Below are positions 36,504-43,645 of a stretch of DNA of 64,000 nucleotides, in pieces (the first letter of the stretch is position 1; every line of letters starts with the position of its first letter). Location: assembly GCF_945952055.1 (NCBI RefSeq), contig NZ_CAMFHB010000008.1, forward strand, positions 112,594-176,593, written 5' to 3'. The notes beneath the pieces are model-generated. The model made no database searches. It was not told the origin of the DNA and saw only the letters and a program-made list of their open reading frames with translations. The position numbers and the translations under genes were made by a program. This DNA comes from an uncultured Alsobacter sp. (GTDB lineage Bacteria; Pseudomonadota; Alphaproteobacteria; Rhizobiales; Beijerinckiaceae).

Positions 36504-38890
36504 GCCACGTTGCTCCTCTGGCCGGCGGCCGGGCGCGACAGCCGCGCGGCGCTCTCGGCCACGAGGCGCGCGAGCGCGGCCTGGGATCCCGTCAGCGCGA
36601 CGGGCGGCGTGGCCGGCTCCGCCTTGGGAGGCAGGTGCCCGGCCATGCGGCGGACGAGCGCTGCGGCGACCCCGGACGGGTCGTCCCACCCGGTCGCACG
36701 CATCTCGGGAACCGCCGCGGGCGCGATTGCCGTGGCCGGCGTGGGCTTGCGGCGAGCCAGCGCGTAGGCGCAGACGCGCACCGGTCCCGCGATGGCCCAA
36801 CCGATCATCTGCGCCGTCCCGGCCAGCAGGCCCTTGTGGCGGCGCCGGTCGCCGAGCATCCGGGCGATGGCCGCGGCGTCCGCATAGACGAGGTCCGCCA
36901 CGGTGTTCGCGGTCCGCGCCGACGGCTCGCCCCAGGTGAGGACGAGCCGCCCCTGCCCGTCCGCGGCGACGTCGACCCGCACGCTCTCCAGGTGCTCGCC
37001 CGCGTTCCAGGGCTCGACCGACAGCTCCCCCGTGCGGCCGGGAGCCGACAGGTCCTGGACGTCGGCGGACACGAGACAGTCGCCGGTGGAGGCCGCCGTG
37101 ATCGTGACGGGCACGGCGCGGCCGTCGATGCGCAGCACGCCACGCCGGTCAACGGGCAGCCGGGGCCAGGGTGTCTCCTGCCGGCGCTCGGCGAGCGCGC
37201 CCATGGCCGCGCCGGCGATGACCGCGCTGAACAGGCACCAGCCCCCGACCACAGCGGTCACGTCGAGCGAGCCCGGGTCGGTGACCGCCCGCCAGGCCGC
37301 CAGGGCGACGCCACCCAGCAGTGCCGCGAAGACGGCAGCATAGGGCCACACGAGGGCCGACACGTGATCGTGGTCGGGCGCGTCGCCCTTGGCGGTGACG
37401 TTGAAGGTGGGCTTGCGCGGGGACAGGAGCACCGCCCCGATGGCGCGCGCCAGGTAGAGCCCCTGGGCGTATTCGTAGAGCTCGCTGACCCACGGCCAGC
37501 GCAGGCGACCGTAGAGATGGTTCTGCAGGATGGCGCCGGCCACCATGTAGGGCACCGAGTAGGCCAGCGTCTCCTGGAAGCTCGCCACGAAGAAGCGCAC
37601 GTCGAGCACGAGGTAGACCAGCGGCGCGAGCATGAAGACCAGCCGCGGCAGCGGGAAGAACCAGAAGGTCATGCTGGAAAGGTAGGCCAGCCGCTGGATG
37701 AGCGAGAGACCGGGCCGTCGCGCCGGGTTCTTCAGCAGCAGGATCTGGAGCATGCCCTGGCACCAGCGCGAGCGCTGGCCGATGAAGCTGTCGAAGGTCT
37801 CCGGCTGTAGGCCGGCGATGAGCGGCTTGTCGACGTAGAGGCTGGTCCAGCCGCGGGCATGCAGGTCGAGGGCGGTCTCGCAGTCCTCGGTGATGGTGAT
37901 GCCGGAGAAGCCGCCCACGCTCTCCAGCGCGGTGCGCCGCAGCAGCGCCGCCGAACCGCAGAAGAAGGAGCCGTTCCACTTGTCGAGGCCGCGCTGCGTC
38001 AGCGCGTAGAACATCTCGTTCTCCGACGGCATCCGGTCGAAGGTGGCGAGGTTCTTCTCGATCGGGTCGGGGTTGAGGAAGACGTGGGGCGTCTGCACCA
38101 GGAAGAGCCTGGGATCCTGGCCGAAATGCCCGACCGTCTCGGTGAGGAACTGCCGGAACGGCGCGTGGTCGGCATCGAGCACCAGCACGAGTTCGCCCTG
38201 CCCGTGCAGGAGGCCGTTGTTGAGGTTGCCGGCCTTGGCGTGCTCGTTCCTGGCCCGTGTCAGGTAGACGGCCCCGAGTTCGCGGCAGAGCCGCTGCAGT
38301 TCCAGCCGCCGGGCCCGGGCGGCGGCGGCCCGGGCGGGATCCTTGTCCGCGCATTTCTGGTCGCTGCCGCCGTCGTCGAGCAGCCACACGGTCTTGCGGC
38401 CGGCCGGATAGTCCATCCGCAGGGCGGCGGCAACCGTCACCGCGAGGATGGCGGTGCTCTCGTTGTAGGTGGGAATGAACACGTCGACGGTCGGGGCATC
38501 GTCGGGCGTGGGGGCCGGCGGCGCGGGCCGACGCAGCGGATCGGCGTTGACCAGCAGACTCACCGCCAGGATCGCCACGCAGTAGAACTCGGCCGCCACG
38601 AGGATGAGCCCGACGGCCAGACCGACGGGATCGCTGGCCGGCGGCAGCGTGCTGTCGAGCCGCCAGACCACGTATCGCACCACCACGAAGACCGCGGCGG
38701 CGGAGACGACGTGCCGGGCCACCAGGCCATGCCCGAAGCAGGCGGCACCGACCATCAGCAGGATGAGGGACGGTGCCAGCAGCGTCTGCACCGATACGCC
38801 GACCGGCAGCGCGAGCCAGGCAATGGCCAGGCCACAGCCCACGAGCCAGGGAAGGCCTCGCCGCGAGCGGGCCGAAGCGGAGGATGTCAT
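36500..38890 (-). CDS. bcsA: Cellulose synthase catalytic subunit A (GT2) with PilZ-like domain
   Basis: A 796-residue inner-membrane UDP-glucose glycosyltransferase. The GT2 motifs run in order: VFIPTYNES, WLLDDGGSDQ, DADHAPF, TITEDCETA (catalytic TED) and QRSRWCQGM (Q-x-x-R-W), with membrane segments on both sides. The gating loop FNVTAKG is intact. The C-terminal PilZ region keeps DLSAPG (D-x-S-x-x-G), but where R-x-x-x-R is expected the sequence reads ERRQETPWPRLPV, so the first Arg appears to be Thr. Binding of cyclic di-GMP may be weakened or altered. It is the second gene of the bcs operon, 12 nt after bcsS. Confidence 0.95.
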   Translation of the reverse strand: MTSSASARSRRGLPWLVGCGLAIAWLALPVGVSVQTLLAPSLILLMVGAACFGHGLVARHVVSAAAVFVVVRYVVWRLDSTLPPASDPVGLAVGLILVAAEFYCVAILAVSLLVNADPLRRPAPPAPTPDDAPTVDVFIPTYNESTAILAVTVAAALRMDYPAGRKTVWLLDDGGSDQKCADKDPARAAAARARRLELQRLCRELGAVYLTRARNEHAKAGNLNNGLLHGQGELVLVLDADHAPFRQFLTETVGHFGQDPRLFLVQTPHVFLNPDPIEKNLATFDRMPSENEMFYALTQRGLDKWNGSFFCGSAALLRRTALESVGGFSGITITEDCETALDLHARGWTSLYVDKPLIAGLQPETFDSFIGQRSRWCQGMLQILLLKNPARRPGLSLIQRLAYLSSMTFWFFPLPRLVFMLAPLVYLVLDVRFFVASFQETLAYSVPYMVAGAILQNHLYGRLRWPWVSELYEYAQGLYLARAIGAVLLSPRKPTFNVTAKGDAPDHDHVSALVWPYAAVFAALLGGVALAAWRAVTDPGSLDVTAVVGGWCLFSAVIAGAAMGALAERRQETPWPRLPVDRRGVLRIDGRAVPVTITAASTGDCLVSADVQDLSAPGRTGELSVEPWNAGEHLESVRVDVAADGQGRLVLTWGEPSARTANTVADLVYADAAAIARMLGDRRRHKGLLAGTAQMIGWAIAGPVRVCAYALARRKPTPATAIAPAAVPEMRATGWDDPSGVAAALVRRMAGHLPPKAEPATPPVALTGSQAALARLVAESAARLSRPAAGQRSNVA

Positions 38891-38902
38891 GCCGGCGAAC
38901 CC

Positions 38903-39670
38903 TCAGAAAGCGCCGCGCATGTCGACGGTGGCGTAGGTGCCGGCCTTGCCGGTCTGTTCCCTCAGGTAGCCGCCGGACACCGACACCTGGACGGGCCCGA
39001 GGCGCATCCCGGTCAGATGGGCCCCGGCTCGCCACTGGCTCGACGCGTCGTCGCCCAGGAGCACCACCTCGGGGCCCGCATAGACGTTGCCGAAGACGGC
39101 ATAGCCGGCGCGGGCCTGCAGGTAGTAGGCATCCGACAGCGTGCTGTAGGACGCATAGGCGCTCGCCATCGTCTTCTGCGTGGGCTGCCACCAGGCCTGG
39201 GCGACGAGCTTGGCTCCGATCGAGACGCCGGTGTCGCGTCGCGCCGGGTCCGTCGGCGCCAGGCTGGTGTTGCCGAGCGTGGGTCCGGCGAACAGGGCGA
39301 ACCTGGCGTTCGTCCACGTCCACTCGTAGCCCACGAGGCCGGAAAGCTGCGTCCTGGACGCGGTCGTGGTGCGGCCCGAGGCGGCCTTGTAGTCGTACTG
39401 GCCCGCCAACGCCTCCACCTTGACCCGCAGCCCGTCGAGCCCCGCCTGGGGCCCGACCGGGACGGTCACGGAGGCATCGACGAACTTCGACTGGGTGGAG
39501 GTGATGGTGATCGAGGCGCTCGCGTCCACCACGATCTCGTCGGCCTTGGGCTTGGGGCGCGGCGCAGCGGAGGCACAGGACGGCGAGGCCCATGCGGCGG
39601 CAACGCCGAGCGCGACCACGCCCGGCACGATGCTCCTTCCAACCGCCGCCATGCTCGTGTCCATCCTCAT
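38903..39670 (-). CDS. bcsS: Cellulose biosynthesis protein BcsS
   Basis: A 255-residue exported protein with a signal peptide (to about residue 37). Beta-strand-rich repeats with alternating polarity (LSGLVGYEWTWTNARFALFAGPTLG, SIGAKLVAQAWWQPTQ, YYLQARAGYAVFGNVYAGPEVVLLGD) end in YATVDMRGAF. The pattern and place match BcsS, a predicted outer-membrane protein found beside alphaproteobacterial cellulose synthases and possibly serving as an export channel. ATG 39670 has GGGAGA 8 nt upstream. First gene of the operon. Confidence 0.85.
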   Translation of the reverse strand: MRMDTSMAAVGRSIVPGVVALGVAAAWASPSCASAAPRPKPKADEIVVDASASITITSTQSKFVDASVTVPVGPQAGLDGLRVKVEALAGQYDYKAASGRTTTASRTQLSGLVGYEWTWTNARFALFAGPTLGNTSLAPTDPARRDTGVSIGAKLVAQAWWQPTQKTMASAYASYSTLSDAYYLQARAGYAVFGNVYAGPEVVLLGDDASSQWRAGAHLTGMRLGPVQVSVSGGYLREQTGKAGTYATVDMRGAF

Positions 39671-40038
39671 CTGCAAGTCTCCCGTCCGTGTCGCTCGCGA
39701 CCGTGGCGGCCGGCGGTAAACGGGAGCATGACGGTGGCGTCGCGCTGATGGCCTAGGCCGGAGGAGTCGCCCCACGGGGCCCGCGGAGGCCATTCCCGGA
39801 GCGGCCGCCCTGCCCCGGCCCGTGGATCGGGCCGGATGGCGGAGCCACGGGGCTCGCGAGCGCCGTGCCCCTCCCCCGATCGGCCTAGGCCATTCGGGAG
39901 AGCCATTCCGGGATGCCCGGGCGATCAGGCCTTCGAAAAAATCCGGCCCCACATCCGTCAAGTCGGCAGGACTTAGAACGTCGTTAAGTCGCGATGAAGA
40001 TAATACCCTGAGTTGTATGCGTTCACGCGTGAGGCCCG
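39671..40038. promoter_or_regulatory. Divergent bcsS / LuxR-type regulator intergenic region
   Basis: 368 bp without a gene. It must hold the promoters for the cellulose operon and the divergent regulator. Two identical 10-bp palindromes GGCCTAGGCC occur at 39750-39759 and 39882-39891, 132 bp apart. Just before the regulator gene is an AT-richer stretch (AAGTCGCGATGAAGATAATACCCTGAG). The palindromes are candidate regulator sites. Confidence 0.5.
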
Positions 40039-40725
40039 ATGTCGTCCGACGGATCCGCATTCGCCGCGGGAAACGAGGTTTCCCGGCCGGTGGGTTTGTC
40101 AGCGCTGGTGGTCGACGGCGACGAGTTCTTCCGCGTCGCCTTCGCCGCCGTCCTGGAGAAGCGGTTGGGCTTCGCCCGCGTGATCGAGGCCACGGGTATC
40201 GAGGAGGCGCGCGCGCTTCTCGTCGACGAGCCGGACCTCAGGCTCGTGCTGGTCGACCTCGCCTGCACGGTGCCCCCCGGCCCCGCCGCCCTGGTGGCGT
40301 TGCGCGACGCGAGGCCCGATCTGGTCGTGGCCGTCATGGCCAACACGGTCGAGCGCGACCAGGTGCTCGCGACCCTGGCGGCCGGCCTGCATGGCTATGT
40401 CTGCAAGGCCGAGGGCCTCCAGGCGGTTACGGCGGCGCTGAGGGCCATGCTCGCCGGCTCGATCCACGTCCCGGCCAGCATGGCGAAGCGCGACCCGCAT
40501 ATCGGCGATCCGGAGACACCCGCGCCCACGCGCGGCGCCCTCACCCACCGGCAACTCGACGTGCTGCGCCTTCTCGTGGAGGGTCGCAGCAACAAGGACA
40601 TCGCGCGGATCCTGGGCCTGGGCGAAGGGACCGTGAAGACGCACGTCGCGGCTCTCCTGCGCGTGCTCAAGGTGCAGAACCGCTCGGCCGCCGCCGTGAC
40701 GGGCCAGAAGATCCTGGCGGCCTGA
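40039..40725 (+). CDS. LuxR/NarL-type response regulator
   Basis: A 228-residue two-domain regulator. An N-terminal receiver (residues about 20-135) has a partly altered acidic pocket (VVDGDEFF), the Asp in LVLVDLACTV and the Lys in GYVCKAEG. A C-terminal LuxR helix-turn-helix (about 165-225) reads LTHRQLDVLRLLVEGRSNKDIARILGLGEGTVKTHVAALLRVL. No histidine kinase is nearby. Divergent from bcsS, it is a good candidate controller of the cellulose operon. Confidence 0.92.
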   Translation: MSSDGSAFAAGNEVSRPVGLSALVVDGDEFFRVAFAAVLEKRLGFARVIEATGIEEARALLVDEPDLRLVLVDLACTVPPGPAALVALRDARPDLVVAVMANTVERDQVLATLAAGLHGYVCKAEGLQAVTAALRAMLAGSIHVPASMAKRDPHIGDPETPAPTRGALTHRQLDVLRLLVEGRSNKDIARILGLGEGTVKTHVAALLRVLKVQNRSAAAVTGQKILAA

Positions 40726-40743
40726 CGGGGCCGCGGGGTCTCC

Positions 40744-41076
40744 CTAGCCGGCCCCGACGCATTTGCCGCAGGTGCAGAAGCAGCACGGCGCGTCGGCACA
40801 GGCGTCCTCCACCTCGATGCAGCCAAACACCTGACTCGCATTCCGGATGGTGGGACCGGGCTCCGCCGATCCGAACTGCAGCCGAAGGCCACTGAAACCC
40901 AGGAGGTCGATCGGAATGTCCGAAACCCGAAGCCAGACGGCGATGACGCCGTTGACCGTCCCCCAGCGGCCGCCAATGGGAATGACGCTGCTTTCCACCC
41001 ATGCCAGTGCACGCTCCGAGAGCGGCTCCATGCCGACTGCCATCCCGACGGGATCAGGCCTCACGCGCAGGACCAT
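40744..41076 (-). CDS. Small protein with cysteine-rich C-terminal tail, function unknown
   Basis: A 110-residue protein with no signal peptide that I could name. The first 85 residues look like a compact beta-domain (WGTVNGVIAVWLRVSDIPIDL). The last 25 hold seven cysteines, including a CCFCTCGKC run. It could bind metal or be secreted and cross-linked. ATG 41076 follows GGAATTCCCC; a TTG four codons upstream is an alternative. It is convergent with the LuxR-type regulator and stands alone. Codon use fits the genome, which supports a real gene. Confidence 0.55.
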   Translation of the reverse strand: MVLRVRPDPVGMAVGMEPLSERALAWVESSVIPIGGRWGTVNGVIAVWLRVSDIPIDLLGFSGLRLQFGSAEPGPTIRNASQVFGCIEVEDACADAPCCFCTCGKCVGAG

Positions 41077-41321
41077 GGGGAATTCCAATGCTATTGCCGC
41101 GACTTCGGTAGCATACCGCCTCGATACCGCTCGGTGTCATATTAGCCACCAGCAATGTGTGACATGCATGGTTCGGACCACTTACCACTGTTGTGCTCAA
41201 GGCGTAAGCCGCTGTATTCGTGACCGATTGGTGTCAAGATACCGCTTTCATACCAGCTTGAGCTGAGCCCTGGTGTGTTGACATTTCTTAACGTCCTCGA
41301 AAGCGTCGCCAGGCTCGGCGC

Positions 41322-42338
41322 CTAGACGAGGATCAGATCGTCCTCGCCGCCGCGCGACAGGATGATCTCTCCGGTTTCCTCGAGCTTCTTGACGACGCGG
41401 AGAATGTTCTGGCGTGCCTCGTCGACGTCCTTCAGCCGGAGTGGCCCCAGCGCCTGCATGTCTTCGCGAAAGCGAGCAGCGCCGCGGCCCGTCATCTGGT
41501 TCAGGAAGAAGTCCTTGAGCCCCTGGGAGGACCCCTTGAGAGCCTTGGCCAGTTCGGTCTTGTCGATGCTGCGCACGATGACCTGGGCCGACATCGCGTC
41601 GATGTTGATCAGGTCGTCGAAGGTGAACATGGCCCGGCGGATCTTCTCCGAGGTGAATTCGTTCGACACGCGCAGGAGGTACATCAGTCGCTCGCCGCTG
41701 TCGGTGTCGAGCGAGTTCAGGAGATCGGCGATGTATTTGTGAGCGTCCCGCCGGGAGCCCTGCGACAGCGACGAGATGAAGCTGTCCTTCAGGCTGCTTT
41801 CGACGATCTCCAGGACCTCGCGCGAGACGCTTTCCATGACCAGGATGCGGTTCATGACCTCGAGCGCGAGATCGTCGTCCAGCTCCGCCAGGATGCGTGC
41901 CGCATGGGCGTTCTTCAGCTTCATCAGGATCACGGCGATCGACTGGGGATGCTCGAGCTTCAGGTGATTGATGAGAACGTCGACGGGCATGTTCTGGATC
42001 TTCTGCCAGATCGTCCGTCCCTTCGGCGCACCGAGTTCGGCAGCCACGTGCTCGAGCCGCTCGTCCGACAGGACGCCGCGGATCAGGCTCTGGACGCGCA
42101 TGGTGTCGCCCAGCATGGCCGGCGCCGACGATTTCTGCGCAAACTCGATCAGCACGCTGTCGATGATGCCGCCTGGCACGTTCCCCAGCCCCGCGATGGT
42201 CTGGGACAGGAGCCGGATCTCATCGTCGTCGAGCTGCGACCAGATCGGACCGCCATAGGTCTCACCGAGCGCCAGGAGCACCACGGCGGCCTTCTCGATT
42301 CCGCTGAACTGATCGATCCTGTCTCGTTCGGACGGCAT
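41322..42338 (-). CDS. fliG: Flagellar motor switch protein FliG
   Basis: A 338-residue FliG of normal length. The N-terminal domain (IEKAAVVLLALGE) is followed by the middle-domain EHPQ motif in LEHPQSIAVILMKL near 135. The C-terminal torque domain contains MFTFDDLINIDAMSAQVIVRSIDKTELAKALKG with charged residues for stator contact. It ends in an acidic tail. I chose ATG 42338 with GGAG 6 nt upstream over a TTG. No other flagellar genes surround it; it is divergent from two single receivers. Confidence 0.93.
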   Translation of the reverse strand: MPSERDRIDQFSGIEKAAVVLLALGETYGGPIWSQLDDDEIRLLSQTIAGLGNVPGGIIDSVLIEFAQKSSAPAMLGDTMRVQSLIRGVLSDERLEHVAAELGAPKGRTIWQKIQNMPVDVLINHLKLEHPQSIAVILMKLKNAHAARILAELDDDLALEVMNRILVMESVSREVLEIVESSLKDSFISSLSQGSRRDAHKYIADLLNSLDTDSGERLMYLLRVSNEFTSEKIRRAMFTFDDLINIDAMSAQVIVRSIDKTELAKALKGSSQGLKDFFLNQMTGRGAARFREDMQALGPLRLKDVDEARQNILRVVKKLEETGEIILSRGGEDDLILV

Positions 42339-42522
42339 CCGCTTCTCCAAAACCCGCTCGATTTTTGATTTTTGTTTGTTATTGTTTTAACGGTTTTGGT
42401 TAACAGACCCTTTCCATCGCTCATTTTCTTGATTTTTGTGGTATTGTGTTTTGCTCTTTGTTGTTTGCTAACGCCCTGGCGCGAAAGTGATCGGCATCAC
42501 GTTCGTCCACGGTGAGGCCGCG
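42339..42522. promoter_or_regulatory. AT-rich divergent promoter region between fliG and first CheY-like gene
   Basis: 184 bp of strikingly AT-rich sequence (runs such as GATTTTTGATTTTTGTTTGTTATTG) in a 70% GC setting. It must carry the promoters of fliG (-) and the receiver pair (+). I see no clear -35/-10 or operator. Confidence 0.5.
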
Positions 42523-43029
42523 ATGCCGAATATCGAAGACTTCATGAGAGGCGCCGGAGAGCCATGGACGCGGGAGCAGGTCGAGCCCCTGCTTCTCGTG
42601 GACGACAGCACCACGTCGCGGTCGATCGTCCGGTCGCTCCTCACCAGCCTCGGCATCTACGACGTCGTTGAGGCCGGCGATGCCCGCTCCGCCTTCGACA
42701 GGATCGACGACAAGCGGTTCGCGCTGGTCATTTGCGACATCGAGATGCACCCGATCTCCGGCATCGAGTTCCTGAGCGCGCTGCGCTCCAATGGTTCGAC
42801 CAGCGAGATCCCCGTCATCATGATGACGGCCAACCGCGCCCAGAAGAACGTGCAGGCGTCCAAGCAGTTTCGCGCCAACCAGTTCCTCCTGAAGCCGTTC
42901 TCGGTCGCGGCGCTGACGCAGGCGATCAAGAACGCCGTCAAGAACGTCACGCCCTACCGCAAGCCCGAGGCGCCGAAGAAGGGCAAACAGGTCAGCTTGA
43001 GGAGGGTCGCCCGATGGACGGAAAAGTGA
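42523..43029 (+). CDS. CheY-like single-domain response regulator
   Basis: A 168-residue receiver with LLLVDDSTTSRSIVRSLL near 27, the phosphorylatable Asp in ALVICDIEMHPISGIEF near 75, Thr in VIMMTANR and Lys in FLLKPFSV. A basic tail (about 148-168) follows. No output domain. ATG 42523 was chosen; a GTG 12 codons earlier is possible. It overlaps the next receiver gene by 16 nt. It probably relays a phosphate signal to the motor or another target; no CheA is nearby. Confidence 0.9.
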   Translation: MPNIEDFMRGAGEPWTREQVEPLLLVDDSTTSRSIVRSLLTSLGIYDVVEAGDARSAFDRIDDKRFALVICDIEMHPISGIEFLSALRSNGSTSEIPVIMMTANRAQKNVQASKQFRANQFLLKPFSVAALTQAIKNAVKNVTPYRKPEAPKKGKQVSLRRVARWTEK

Positions 43030-43475
43030 ACGAGCCCGTCATCGTCCTGGGCGACACGTCGGAGCCCAAGCCCGCCTTCGTCGTCAACTGCGAGCCCGCG
43101 ATCGTCATCGACGACAGCGAGTCCATCCGGCGCATCGTCCGCGCCATGCTGATGGGCATGGGGTTCACCCAGATCAAGGACTTCGCCAGCGTCGAGGAGC
43201 TGATGAGGGACCGGGTGCACGGCGCCCGCCTGATCATCTCGGACATCGAGCTGAAGTCGATCTCGGGCCTCGACCTCCTCGCGGCGCTGCGCCGGGACGA
43301 CCAGTTGAAGAGCGTGAAGATCCTGCTCATGACGGGATCGCGCCGCGCGGACCACGCCCGCACGGCCAAGCGGCTTGGTGCCAACGGCCTGCTCCTGAAG
43401 CCCTTCACCCAGCCGGTGCTCCAGCGCTCCATCGAGCTGGCCTCCAGCCTGTCACGCCGCCGCAACGCCGGCTGA
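43014..43475 (+). CDS. CheY-like single-domain response regulator
   Basis: A 153-residue receiver with a 25-residue N-terminal extension. PAIVIDDSESIRRIVRAML gives the acidic pocket, LIISDIELKSISGLDLL the phosphorylatable Asp, LLMTGSRR the Thr position and LLLKPFTQ the Lys. GGAGGG precedes ATG 43014. It is translated in overlap with the preceding receiver, suggesting that the two act together, perhaps as output and phosphate sink. Confidence 0.9.
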   Translation: MDGKVNEPVIVLGDTSEPKPAFVVNCEPAIVIDDSESIRRIVRAMLMGMGFTQIKDFASVEELMRDRVHGARLIISDIELKSISGLDLLAALRRDDQLKSVKILLMTGSRRADHARTAKRLGANGLLLKPFTQPVLQRSIELASSLSRRRNAG

Positions 43476-43645
43476 CGGGCGGATGCGGTCAGCCAGGCCA
43501 ACCGACGTCCTGGCCCCCCCTTGGCTCCGCCTTGGGTGACCTGGACGCGACCCAGCCTCTTCGCCCGCACGCGCCTCCACTCCTGTGAAAACAGTCGGCG
43601 GGCGCCCCACCACGGGGCAGCCACGCGCGCGTTGCGCGCCAACTC

